This document shows, piece after piece, positions 25,608 through 36,634 of a DNA stretch of 64,000 bases. The translations under genes were made by a program, and so were the position numbers. Where the stretch lies: positions 392,584 through 456,583 of the forward strand of contig CH002903.1 of NCBI GenBank assembly GCA_000149265.1. Direction: 5' to 3'. This stretch comes from Ciona savignyi (Eukaryota > Chordata > Ascidiacea > Phlebobranchia > Cionidae). The notes beneath the pieces were generated by a model that made no database searches, was not told the DNA's origin, and saw nothing but the letters and a program-made list of their open reading frames with translations. Each line of letters starts with the position of its first letter. The stretch's first letter is position 1.

Positions 25608-28265
25608 ATGACAATTGTATACCGAATGTTAACCGAAGATGACACTAATGATGTGATAGAAATTCTGTTAAAAGAGTACTTTCCCGTGGATGTATTTTTT
25701 CAATGTCTTTCTCCAACAGAAGAAAACCTTCGTGCATATTGCGGAATAATAGCAAAGGTATTTGCGTTATACAATATGTGTGTGTATAAGCCGCATTCCT
25801 AGCCAGTTACTTGGCCGCAAGCTAATGATTATAAGTATGTCAACTAAATAATATAGTAATTGTTGCCTATATCTGTGCAAGTTATTTATTAAATAAGCGA
25901 CGATTTTTGATAGATTTTATGTACGGAAAATTGGTGTGTTTAATAAAACATATCTGTTACAGGTTATCTTACCAATGGGTCTTTCTATGGGGGCATTCGA
26001 TGAATCTTCCAACAAAATGTACGGAGTTTCTTTAAACACCAACAGTTCATACAGCCATGCCGATTTTCCGCGTTTTCCAATTTTGGATTATATTTCCAGG
26101 GTAATTTTTTTATTTATTTAGGAAAGGAAAGTATAGGATATTTATGTAACACACGAGTAATTGTCACGTCACCTATAGCGCTCACCGTTGGATTACCGCA
26201 GCTATTTCAGTATGATGTGTATGATCCACACGTTGCTTCAATGCCCCGGTAAGTGTGCTTGAAACTAATAGTGTCATCTGACATTAGTGGAATTTCATTT
26301 TAGGGGGTTTTTCTTTTTCCACTCTGGTCCATGCTTTCGGGCCACACCTTCTCCTAAAGCCGGCTCCCCCACTGTACTGGTCGCGCTTTACCGCACACTC
26401 TTCTTCAGGGCTCTAAATCGTTTAGTCTTAATTAAATTTCGATTGCTAAATATTGTTCATTTACCTAGGTTTGGCGGCCGCGTCCGCTATATTCATTAAT
26501 TTATATCCTTTTTTTTAATGACGTGTTCTAACGACTGTTCGTTTTGCCGTCTTTTCCCGTTCCTGTATCGTGATTATATTCGTTTGCCATTTTTAAAAAC
26601 TGGGGCAAAAAATGAATAAACTAAACTAAAATGTAGTTTTCGTCCGGCCGGTTGGTCTAGCGGTTAAGTGCGTCGTCATACAAACGAGAGGTTGCAGGTG
26701 CGAAACTTGTCGCTAGCTAGTCGGTTGTGTCCTTGGGCAAGGCACTTCACGGACATTGCCTGAACCCAGCGGATTAAAGGGTTCTACCAAATTAAAGGAG
26801 CGTGTCTTTATATATCATATACAACACACTGCAATAGCTCCGGTAACCCGACGATGTGCGCGAGGTGATCTAACGATTGCCCGCGTGATAACCCCCTTGG
26901 TTTTCCCATTCACGGGGATGAACATGAATATCCTATCGTATATCCTATAAACCATCAATCTATTTGGGCCAGTTTCGAACATTCAACCGTTCGGCTGAAA
27001 TGCTACGCACTAACGAACTAAGGCAATCGATCGGATAAAGTTTGAGCCTTTCCGTTTTTTCGTAAGTTTCGATGGATTGTTCTTAACATTGCAGTTTGAA
27101 GCACGTTTTGAATCATCTATATACGAAGAATTGGGAACAAAAAACACACTTCTTATAGAGATAATGGTGATTGTCTCAAAGCACCGTCGCAGCGGTATCG
27201 GATCTGCCTTTTTTCAAAGGTAATTTAAATATTTATGGCTGTTATGGATATTAAACTTTTGTATATACTTTCATGTTTGCATGAGTCGTTGTTATAATAA
27301 CTTTTCCTTCCGTGCGATCAATTATGATTTGTGAGTAAATATCTGCAGTAATCTTAATTTATGTTCGTTAGTTTGAACTTTTAATAATGGGTCTGTATGA
27401 CTAATTAACTTTTCTATTTGAATTAGGTCTAATCGTGGAAAAAACACCCTAGAAATCATTAACCGTTGGACTTTAACCGTTAAACTCGAACCGCAAATAT
27501 TGTTGCTGCTAGAAGCATAAAATAAACCAAGGATACCCATTTGTGTTGGCTTGTATAAACGCCTTATAGACTTAAAGCCTTTGAGGAATGGTTCGAGCCA
27601 AGAGTTTGGTAACGCACGCGCACGGAACTACGGAATTGCGGAACGTAATGTTTTAGGGGGTTTAATGTTTTAGGGGTTTCACTTTACACAGACCATTTAA
27701 CCTTGGCTGCTATTATCCAATCAGGTACGCATATACGTGAAGCTATTTATCGTGAGGTTTGGAAACATTTCCCCCCGAAAATGAAAATAAAAACATTTAA
27801 TTTTTAAGTAAAACTAGAAAGTATGACCATCACGTGTAACGTTCATTTCCAAAGTTTAAAGCCTAAAGATTTAATGGTGTTATTTTATTTTTAACTATTA
27901 ACTTAATAAACCCATACTGGGTCGTTGTAAGTTGCGTTTGATCTGCTGCCTTATTTTAGCATATGAACGAACAGTTGGTAAGATTAACATGTAAATTTTT
28001 ATTCTTTATCATAATACTGCTATCGTTTTTTAGGTGTCATCACTTGGCTATAGAACGGGGCATCGATATGGGTCTTGCTGTTTCAATTAACGAAAAGTCG
28101 TTGGGTCTAGCTCTAAAGTTTGGTTGGAAATGTATGAAGAAACTTGACATACGATCCTACCGCGATTCTTACACGGGAGAAGCAATCTTTGCGAACTCAA
28201 AGGTTCATTTCGCAAACGTACTGTGCATGGACTTTCGCAACATGAATCTTAAAAGTAGAATTTAG
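25608..28265 (+). CDS. GNAT acetyltransferase, arylalkylamine N-acetyltransferase-like
   Basis: Four exons join in phase: 25608-25757, 25963-26100, 27095-27219 and 28034-28265. They encode 214 residues, close to the usual size of insect and nematode aaNAT-like enzymes. The start MTIVYRMLTEDD is followed by LSMGAFDESSNKMYGVSLN, typical of the beta-strand pair before motif A. Motif A, which holds acetyl-CoA pyrophosphate, is in exon 3: VSKHRRSGIGS fits R-x-x-G-x-G. Exon 4 gives the usual KFGWKCMKKLDIRSYRDSY C-terminal region. Family members transfer acetyl from acetyl-CoA to amines in the cytosol; the substrate here cannot be told. Introns 2 and 3 hold a SINE fragment, a retroelement tail and a full SINE. 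An inverted paralogue lies at 38097-41335. AATAAA at 28526 is a plausible poly(A) signal. Confidence 0.82.
26125..26235 (-). mobile_element. Fragment of composite SINE (family A)
   Basis: Within intron 2 of the GNAT gene. It shows the AGGATATTTATG, GTAATTGTCACGTCACC and CCGTTGGATTACCGCAGCTA blocks in family order; the rest is lost. Confidence 0.5.
26525..26631 (+). mobile_element. 3' end of a non-LTR retroelement-like repeat
   Basis: Near-identical to 58316-58430: ACGACTGTTCGTTTTGCCG, then CTGGGGCAAAAAATGAATAA, and a tail of AAACT units. A shared 3' end with a short tandem tail is typical of 5'-truncated LINE or LINE-mobilised copies. No reverse transcriptase sequence is visible next to either copy. 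Confidence 0.45.
26642..26950 (+). mobile_element. Full-length composite tRNA-derived SINE (family A)
   Basis: The head is tRNA-like: GGTTGGTCTAGCGGTTAAGT fits a pol III box A and GGTTGCAGGTGCGAAAC a weakened box B. The body follows (GTCGGTTGTGTCCTTGGGCA, ACGGACATTGCCTGAACCCA), and the 3' end is TGAATATCCTATCGTATATC, a pentamer-like tail. The same body occurs more than ten times in the window. It lies in intron 2 of the GNAT gene, directly after the retroelement tail. Confidence 0.8.
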
Positions 28266-28525
28266 GAGCATGTTTTTTGTTTCTTTTTTTAATTGCCATC
28301 AGACACGCAGAAAATTGAAGGAGTAAAAACTGCATATATACTTGTCTATAAAAACAATCTCGGTAATACTGCGATTGAAAATGCAACGCAGTGTCCTAAT
28401 CTCTTTACGATTTAAAACTATATTTATTGTGTCAGCCAATAAATTAAATATTTTCACCTATTTTTGTAATAAAAATTATACACTCGGCATGAAGGAAATC
28501 GAAAGAAACGATGAGGCATTTAAAG

Positions 28526-28531
28526 AATAAA
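28526..28531 (+). terminator. Poly(A) signal candidate, GNAT gene
   Basis: AATAAA about 260 bases after the stop codon of the plus-strand GNAT gene. No closer canonical hexamer was noticed. Confidence 0.4.
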
Positions 28532-28844
28532 ATGTTTTGATTATCCTATATTTTGCTGTTAGCACCCTGACAATATGCCATGGATTTAGCGTAATAAAAT
28601 TCTAAAAAAACATTGTTTTTTTTATCTATGAGTATAGTATGATTATCTATATATGAGAATGAATTTGCTTACCCATGTGTGATTGATTTATTTGTACAAG
28701 CATGTGACACCAAATAAAAAATGTTTCCAAATTTCAGAATAGTTATATTTAAATTAGTGTTTTATTTTCGGTCGGCTTTTGCTGGCTTCTACAGGACCGC
28801 ATGATCATCATAAACTGTCGTCAGCGTAATATGAAGCCTTAGAC

Positions 28845-29582
28845 CAGGGGTGGGCAACATACGGCCCGCGGGGCGGGTCCGGCCCGTGAAGGGATTTTGA
28901 CCGGCCCCCAGACTATATCTAACAATAACCTGTAATATGGCCAGGTCCGGCCCGCTGTCTGTATCCATGCACACTCTGTAATGTGGGTCCGACGCATCAT
29001 TCCTAAAAGTTGCCTATCGCTATAATGTTACCGTACTGTTAATGCGAGCTGGTGAAATAACAATTGCCTTTGTGAACAAACAATTGTGTTAGCACACTTT
29101 TTAAAGAAACATTATAAGATCAAAGCAGAGAGCGTTGTAAACATCACCCACAACTGGGTACGGCGTGTAACAACGTGACTGCTAGGGTTAGTTTTTCTTT
29201 ACCTGTTATCAGTTATATTTAAATTCTAAATATAAATGTATTTTATAAATTATTAAGGAATATTAACCAATATCCTAAGAATATCCTAAGAAACGTATAT
29301 TTGAAAGAGAGTGTCTAGCATTTAACAAAGATTGGATACCGAAGTATTTTTTACAAATGTCGGCAACAAAGCAGTATGTCTTCTGTATTGTCAGAGTGTT
29401 GTGGTATTAAAAGAGTACAGCATTAGTCGTCATTATTTGACAAAACTTAGAAACCATGGCAATAATTTAGTGAATAGATATGTGGGTAAGTTAGTGAATA
29501 TTATTTCATCTAATAATCCGGCCCTCCAAGAACTTCATTTTCCCACACCTGGCCCGCCGACCAGAGAAGTTGCCCACCCCTG
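28845..29582 (+). mobile_element. hAT-family transposon, internally deleted, with transposase N-terminus remnant
   Basis: Terminal repeats CAGGGGTGGGCAAC and GTTGCCCACCCCTG are perfect complements. The exact 8-bp target duplication CCTTAGAC lies at 28837-28844 and 29583-29590. At about 29326-29500 the plus strand encodes a zinc-finger-like stretch (FFTNVGNKAVCLL...LKEYSISRHYLTK). It resembles the N-terminus of hAT transposases and their domesticated relatives of the GTF2IRD2/ZMYM6 kind. No catalytic domain follows, so the element is non-autonomous. Confidence 0.88.
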
Positions 29583-29670
29583 CCTTAGACCCTCTACAAT
29601 CGAACAGGTCTTTAATTTTAAAAGCAGGTACAAGGTCTAAGTAGTTTAACACTAAGCAATGCTATATACC

Positions 29671-29846
29671 CAGTGATGGGATTCAAGAGGTCACATGGGT
29701 TCAGTCTAACCCATTCTTGGAACGTCGGGATAATAATCAACGATCTGATTCTTGCTTTTTTACAGACATTAGACCTTTTAGGAAACCTGTTGTTAGTAAG
29801 TACAAAACAAAAGAACCTGTTGTTAAAATTTTGAATCCCATCACTG
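29671..29846. mobile_element. Small hAT-like MITE
   Basis: Ends CAGTGATGGGATTCAA and TTGAATCCCATCACTG are perfect inverted repeats. The flanking TATATACC is repeated, but on the right it lies six bases beyond the repeat end, so the target duplication is imperfect. Confidence 0.7.
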
Positions 29847-31828
29847 TAGGCATATATACCTAAGAGTAAAATAAAACGGATATGTCCCATTGCTTATTAG
29901 ACTAGATGTACATTTATGAATTGGAAACGTCAACCGTTCGGCCATACGAATTGCTAGCTCACTGCATGATACGTACCTTGCTAGCGAAACATCAATTACT
30001 TTGCTCCAACAAGCAGATGTCGCCATCTTTAAAAATTCAGCAGCCAATTTTAACATCCACACGAATTTGTATGTCTCGAATATATTAAAGATTGCAACAA
30101 AGAAGTTTACCCCAACAAATGGTATGATCTTCGTAATTTACATAAAAGTTTTTATCGTAAACACAAGTATCATTAATGCTCGATTTAGCGGAAGCATCGA
30201 AATTGCTGTGTGGTTCAAAACAGGATAATCTGTAAACTCGATACAGTTAACGTTGATTTATTTCACTGACCTATGCTGACGCTTGCCAGCTAGCCTTATT
30301 TGGAAGAATTCAACTTGAAATAACACGTGTCAGGTGTTAAAGAATTAGAAAATACTATATTCAAGCTTGGGCCTGTTTTGTAATCTATAACTGTATAGAT
30401 TTGGCTAAAAATAAAACTGATCACATTACAGAAGACGAAAAAACAACAGTCATTAAAACACGTCATTAAAAAGATATAACTTATAGATAAACTTCCGCTT
30501 ACCTTATCATCAGCCGCTGCACACTTCATACTGATATTTTACGACTTTAAGTTCATAAGATAAACATTTGTAGTTCTAAGTTAATGTAATAAATGTTTGT
30601 TTTAAGTGGGCGAGAAACGATGGTCGTTTTATATAGCTTGATAGGAATTTAATTAATTTCTGTGCTCGGCCGGAACTGACGTTCGGCACCTTAGTCATGG
30701 TATGCAAATTTAGTAGACTTTACACCAGTGTTTTTAATTTAGCTCTGCAGTTTTGTTAATTCTGGGTATAGACCAGAACGAGTGAAATAAAGTTGTGTAT
30801 TAAGCAGAAACTTAAGGTTTTAAATTTACGAAGATGGATTAGGTCTCACAATTAAAAAAATATGTAAAATGTTTCAGAGCACTAGATTTAATTAACGGAT
30901 CTAAACTCGAGAGCCTATTTTTTAAGCTCACTTTGCATTATAAAAAGAGAGGTGAATAATTGCTTACAGGAAGCCTCAAATAAACAGAGCTCTTGTCAAA
31001 ATATCACATGCCCACATCCCGTTTATCAGTATAAAGCGTCTGGCTTGTGTTAAACTTAACACTGTCTGGTGTCAAGTTCGATTACAAAAATAATATAACT
31101 TCCTGTTTATGATGTATTATACAAAATTGCCATTTTTTTGTAGAATGTGAACGAAAACTGGAAATAAGAATCCGTGGCTCTCTAACGGTAAAAGCACTCG
31201 ATATACATCAACTACTTTGAATTTCTCACTCATTTTTGACGCTCGTAAAAACAGCAACATACTTAGGATAATGTAGTTATCAATAATTAAGTACGGTAAA
31301 TATTGCGTGTCAACTAACTACAGCGGATACCGGTCAAAATCAGTTTTCTATTCGGGAGGCAGAGAGCGTTGGAAGGTTTGTATTAAGGTTTGTTGACTGA
31401 GAACAATAAGTCAGATTTAGCTGTAAAGAAATCTGTGTTAGCTGTAAGGAAAATTTAAGCTGGATGGACTAAAATTCTCGTACATTTAAAAACAACTTAA
31501 TATGTACATAACATATTCTTTATTAGTAATATTAATAAAATGAAGTTTATTATTCTTTTATATTGTTACATGGTTCATTTAATTATGCAATGTATTAGTT
31601 CACTTAAGCCCGAGCGATTTATCTAAGTTACCTGAATTACGCGTGGCATATATAGTTGGGAAATCGAAGCCAGCATTTCGATATGCGGTTACGTCATTTG
31701 GTAGCGCATTTCTTTCTATTCTTGGCCCAGTAAAAACATGGGTTAAATGCAAAGCAACTGCGTTGATATAGGTAATAATAATTCTGATCCCAACTCTAAT
31801 AATAGCCCAACTGGTCAGGTACTGCTAA

Positions 31829-32015
31829 ATCATAGGATAGGATATTCTTGTTTATCCCCGTGCATAGGAAAACGCAAGGGGCGTGAGCACAAAGATAATC
31901 GTCAGATTACCTATCACCCACCGTCGGCTTACTGGGGGTATACTACAGTTTGTTGTGTATAATTTAGACGTTCTTTGATTTTTGTAAAGCCCATTAAGAT
32001 ACCTTCGGCAATTTG
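31829..32015 (-). mobile_element. Composite SINE (family A), truncated
   Basis: GATAGGATATTCTTGTTTAT, AATCGTCAGATTACCTATCA, CACCGTCGGCTTACTGGGGG and a GACGTTCTTTGATTTT block appear in the family order, tail first. Confidence 0.65.
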
Positions 32016-32532
32016 AAATGACCCATTTGACAAATTGCTAAACATTTTAACTGACTGGTGCTTACTAAACAATTCAACTCGGCTCAAGGTAAACCAATTT
32101 TACATGTGCTGCTTTTAAGGGTACCGAGTTTGGGTGATTCCTATTGTTATTTGACAAAACACTCAATTACATACCATTACGCTGTTATGTACCAACCCCC
32201 TTTATACCCGCGAGCACGAAAATCAAATATTTGTTTGAACTCTATCTATAGTGAAAACGTCATAAAAAATCCTGTAAAACTACTCAGGTATCACAATGGC
32301 TACGGTCACAAAGATACGTTTAAATGCCTGGTCATTGAGGCGTAATGGGAGAAAATATTTATCAGTATCACAATGTCGTACAGACCAATATCACAACGTC
32401 AATTGGTAAGAATAGACGTAACTTGAAGTTTATTGCATAGAATTGTATAGCGCTAGTCTAAGTCTAAATAAAAACACGAAGTTAATTTACTTAACATGAT
32501 GAGAAATTTTAGAACCGCATTACAGTGTACAG

Positions 32533-32838
32533 CAGCGTTTCTCAAACTATGGGTCGCGACCCACCGGTGGGTCGCGAAAGGAATATTGGTGGGTCGTGAA
32601 AAGTTATAGAAAGCTCTGATTAACTATATTGGCTATTTCCTATACAAAAATCAAGGGGAAATCATCATAATTGTGACATCACACAATCTTGAATCGTGCG
32701 TGATCTTCACCTGACCTCAGGCCATTGAACCTTTCGTCTCTCACACATGTTACAACACTATATATAAAGTTAAGTGGGTCGCCATAAATTGTGGTAATTA
32801 ATAGTGGGTCCCAATTCTTAGAAGTTTGAGAACCACTG
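32533..32838. mobile_element. hAT MITE, 306 bp
   Basis: Ends CAGCGTTTCTCAAACT and AGTTTGAGAACCACTG are inverted repeats of the CAGYGGTTCTCAAAC type common in hAT elements. The 8-bp target duplication GTGTACAG is exact (32525-32532, 32839-32846). The internal sequence has no coding potential of note. Confidence 0.88.
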
Positions 32839-33028
32839 GTGTACAGTATTGAGAAAAAAGAGAAAAGTTTCAAAGAGAAAAGTTATTAAATAACAGTCAG
32901 ACTGTTTCAGACAGTACCGATTGAATTTGTAGTTTCATATATGAAATCAGGCTGGCAAAAGCTAATCTAATTTTACTTATTTTAGTTTTTGTTTTTCCTT
33001 CTTCCACAACATTCCTAGGCCGATCAAA

Positions 33029-35427
33029 ATGTCTGTTTGTAAAGCTGAATTTAAACTGAAGCATTTTGGTTTTGCGGATTGCCCCCCTAAACTGTTTTAC
33101 ACCACCCAGGTTTGTGTTACGTGTAATATGACATGCATAAAAAGTCTTGAGTTTACGTATCAATATTTAACATAATTAATATTAGGTGTTAAAGACTTCT
33201 GCTTAGTTTTTTTCAACTTACAAACTCTTAAAACGTCTTTATGCGTGAAATGAAAGACTGTAAATTTTTGTTTCACATCTTTTATGGCTTAAAAGATCCT
33301 TTAATTTTAGATTAAATTTATTTCACCTTTGTTAAAGGATAGTCGGCCCGCAACCTAACCACCTGCCAATTAGCTGAATGGCATACATTAAACTAGTTAA
33401 TTTTACCATTGTCCGTGTTTTATGCCTTACAAGTGACTAGATTCAATCCAGAAACTTTCGTCTATACCCAACCATTGAGTTATTTTTAACCGTGCTGAGT
33501 TTTGAGCCTAAACAGCCTTATACCAAACCACGTTTTTGTATATAATTCTGTATATGAATCGGTCGCGCTTACCAATAGGCCACACGACCGTTTGTCCTAT
33601 CAGTAAGTTAGAATACATGGGTAGGGATGACCAGGTTAATGCAACTTGCTGCTGCAAATTCTAGCACTCGAGATTAAAACTAACTGCTATTTGGTTGACT
33701 TTTTCTCGGACAAGGCACTTATTAAACACAATGATTTTATTCAAAAATTTAACCTATTTCAATACTCATTGAAACCTAAAAGCACGAGGTTACCTGGCCA
33801 TTGTATTTGGCTTACCACTCGTATAACCAATATAAATATTCTATTTTATTTTAATTAAATAAATTTTAAATTGTTTTTAAATCCTAACAGTGGTGCAAGA
33901 ATCCTTGGTTTTTATGGGGATGGAAGTTGTTTGCTAGTTTGTATTGGTTTTCTATGTTCGTTGCAAACTTGGCCACTTTGCAAGATATTCACCGATATTG
34001 GATCTTTCTTACCAATTGGGGCGTAGTGGTCATACTCCTGTATTTCTTTTTCTCTGTAATGGTGTGTACGTATGGGATACTCAAAAGAAGGACTTGGGAG
34101 AGGGTACAGATTGACATAACCATGATAACCGTGTCAGGAGCCGTTAACAATGAAAACCAAACACATCAAATTTCAGGTATGAGGATTTTAGGGATACTTT
34201 GCTTTAAGCTTTGAATGTCTACCAGAACTGCTCATGCATTAGTATGTAGAATGGAAAATAAAAGTTTAGGATAGGATATAAAAGTTTATCCGCGTGAATG
34301 GAAAAACGCATGCGGCGTTAACACGGTGCTATTGCAGTGGGTTGTATAAGAATATGACGTTCCTTTAATTAAATGGAACCTAGTAATCCACTGGGTTCAG
34401 ACAAGCACTGAGTTATGGCCCCAGATATTTCCTTTGTAAAAAATTTATGTATATACTTTTAAACTCCTGTTTTGAGAGTAAAAGTCTCAGATACTAAAAG
34501 TAAAAGTCAAGACCTACAACAAGTCATGTGAACAGTATATTTTATGATATAGAATGAATTCCAAAGGCAATTTGCTCTTACCTGGTGAATAACAACTGGT
34601 CATTATATCGCTATGCTGGTAATTATGTGATTATCATTCAATACGTGATATGGGAATGGCTACAAACAAGTCGGTTGTGCCTTTCGTTGTAGGTTTTTAA
34701 ACCGATTAATGTGTTGAACATAAACGATAGCAATGGCTTTGGTATCCCGACTTGACGATTACCTGTGTTATATTGTTATTAGTACCCTCTTTTGGCCAAC
34801 AGCCAGTGAAAATATAAGCCATCCTTCTACAAACTCGATGACACATATATTAAGGGGGCTTGCGTTTTCTCCTATATAAAATACATAATTAACAATCATG
34901 ACATAATATCTATTTCAGACGTTCCACTTCAATGGTTCCACAAGTTTCTATGGATATTACAAATAGTTGCCACCGATGCCTCTTTAATCATTACGATATT
35001 GTATTGGGCTTTACTTACTCCTAATTTTTCGGTTTTCAGCATCAACAACCATGCTATCAATTTCGTGATAATGTTCATTGATTTCTTTATAGTAGCGATT
35101 CCCATCCGCCTTTTACACTTCATATATGTGTCTTTATTTGCATTGGTGTATATTGTGTTCAGTTTAATTTTGCACGGGTCAGGATACGAGTCGGCTATCT
35201 ACCCCGTACTGAATTGGTCAACTAATCCTGGAATCAGCGCCGGCATCAGCGTTGGGGCCGTAATCGTGGCCCCTCCTATCGTCCACGGACTTTACTGGTG
35301 CGTTTTCCAACTTAGGACATTTCTGGGAAAGAAAGCCAATCCATCTCAGTCGAGAACAACAATGGCGTCACATCCGTTAGGTATTTCGATGACGTCAAAC
35401 GGAGCGGACAACCCTGCGTTCGAATAA
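33029..35427 (+). CDS. Rolling-stone-like six-pass membrane protein A
   Basis: Three exons join in phase: 33029-33109, 33891-34176 and 34919-35427. They encode 291 residues. Exon 1 ends KLFYTTQ, the usual cytosolic lead-in. Exon 2 carries two membrane segments (LFASLYWFSMFVANL and FLTNWGVVVILLYFFFSVMV) and a charged loop. Exon 3 has four more (QIVATDASLIITILYW, INFVIMFIDFFIVAIP, FIYVSLFALVYIVFSL, ISVGAVIVAPPIVHGLYW), with the GYESAIYPVLNW loop typical of the family. Drosophila rolling stone is a membrane protein needed for myoblast fusion; most other members are uncharacterised. Exon 1 was chosen because its length, phase and FYxxQ end match paralogue B. Exon 2 is 286 nt in both genes. A TGACGTCA lies in the last exon. 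Confidence 0.83.
33529..33588 (-). mobile_element. Partial tRNA-like SINE (family B)
   Basis: Intron 1 of rolling-stone-like gene A. TGAATCGGTCGCGCTTACCA and GGCCACACGACC match the head of the family; the box-B half is missing. Confidence 0.5.
34267..34412 (-). mobile_element. Truncated composite SINE (family A)
   Basis: Intron 2 of rolling-stone-like gene A. Tail-first order: GGATAGGATATAAAAGTTTA, GCTATTGCAGTGGGTTGT, GACGTTCCTTTAATTAAATG, CCACTGGGTTCAG. The head is lost and the middle deleted. Confidence 0.6.
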
Positions 35428-35550
35428 AAGGAAGATATTCAAATAGAAAAAGATTAATACGTGGTTATTTTCGTATACTTTGTATGTTTTCCGAAGTACA
35501 TTGCTCCTTTACATATACAATACAAAAATACATACTGTATATAGTGGAAC

Positions 35551-36004
35551 CAGGGCCGGTTTTAGGCCGATTTGACCGATTAGATCAAATTGGGCCCCGC
35601 ACCTTTAAGGGGCCCCGCGCTAGTGGGGGTCTTTCTGTATTACGAGGTTTAAAATACTACTGAAACGTAAAATAAAAAGTGAAATAATATTCTTTCTCAT
35701 AATATCAATTTGTGATGCATCGCAAGTAAGTCAAATTTATATTTCTGTGTCTACCTGTTACGTCATAATAAATATGGTTGCTAAACAATATAGATATGTT
35801 TGGAAGTAAAACAATATATCGTAAATAAGCATCCACATTACCTTTAATTTGTTTTATAGCAAGTATTTAATGTCTATTTTTGTAGTTTGTATGTACTGGT
35901 ATACTGGTATATGATATATAAACACCCATAAATTTTGCTATGAAGAGTAGGGGCCCCGCCATCACATTTCTAATTGGGCCCCGTGGTTCCTAGCACCGGG
36001 CCTG
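35551..36004. mobile_element. hAT-type element, 454 bp
   Basis: Starts CAGGGCCGGTTTTAGG and ends CCTAGCACCGGGCCTG. The exact 8-bp duplication AGTGGAAC lies at 35543-35550 and 36005-36012. GGGCCCCGC blocks lie just inside both ends. It is inserted into the terminal repeat of the element at 35541-36634. Confidence 0.82.
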
Positions 36005-36206
36005 AGTGGAACCCCGCTTACCTGACCACCTATGGGACCATCATCAAGCGGTCGCTTTAGCGGGGTGATCGTGTTAGAGAAACTTTGCCTTAGAGCAAGT
36101 TGTCGCCATATGCAGCCAAAACGTCTGCCTTTTAACTAAATTCCATTATTTTTATCAGACACTGCAAAATGAATTTAAACAACTGTTAGTACTAAAGTTT
36201 ATCTTT

Positions 36207-36306
36207 NNNNNNNNNNNNNNNNNNNNNNNNNNNNNNNNNNNNNNNNNNNNNNNNNNNNNNNNNNNNNNNNNNNNNNNNNNNNNNNNNNNNNNNNNNNNNN
36301 NNNNNN
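36207..36306. other. Assembly gap (100 N)
   Basis: Exactly 100 undetermined bases. The same string CTAAAGTTTATCTTT stands immediately left of the gap and just right of it, suggesting overlapping contig ends that were not merged. Confidence 0.95.
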
Positions 36307-36634
36307 TGCTAAAGTTTATCTTTTAAAATTCGGGGCGTGTGCCACAAATTTTTTTATGAGTGTGTACGCGCTCATCTAATCTTATTGTTTTGATCACAAA
36401 ATAAATTTAACCTTATTATTTTGGTGACAATGCCAAATTATTGAGCACGTGTGGTCGCTTTAGCGGAGTTAAATTTGAAGTTTGAACCAAATTATGGCGG
36501 TCCTTTTCTGGAAACCGGGGTGATCGCCTTATTGAATAAGAATGCAATGCATTACCATAGTAAGTATTTGGGACCGCAAAAAGGTGGTCCTGATAAAGAG
36601 GTGGTCGTGTTATCCAGGTGGTTCTCATGGGGGA

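Larger units (their letters stand above)
29861..33028. other. Intergenic region
   Basis: Between the GNAT locus and rolling-stone-like gene A. It holds a truncated family A SINE (31829-32015) and a hAT MITE (32533-32838). A minus-strand ATG near 30530 opens MKCAAADDK followed by a GTAAGC donor, but no matching downstream exon was found. Nothing else could be assigned. Confidence 0.45.
35541..36634. mobile_element. Pogo/Tc-like inverted-repeat element, interrupted by a hAT insertion and an assembly gap
   Basis: The left end reads AGTGGAAC...CCCGCTTACCTGACCACC once the hAT insertion is removed. The right end (about 36602-36634) is GGTGGTCGTGTTATCCAGGTGGTTCTC, whose complement resembles the left end. 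Internal GGTCGCTTTAGCGG units occur at about 36048 and 36452. A related short copy lies at 48295-48360. The superfamily assignment is tentative. Confidence 0.5.

Noticed and set aside
26642..26720. Possible true tRNA genes at the SINE heads
   Set aside because: The cloverleaf cannot close: box A to box B spacing and the acceptor stem do not fit, and the same heads recur with a common SINE body.
29841..30062. 73-residue minus-strand ORF
   Set aside because: Its 3' part overlaps a tRNA-like SINE head (ATGGCCGAACGGTTGACG), so the frame is probably chance.
30296..30540. Minus-strand ATG followed by nine codons and a GTAAGC donor (MKCAAADDK)
   Set aside because: It looks like a first exon, but no second exon in phase with recognisable content was found in 28-30 kb.
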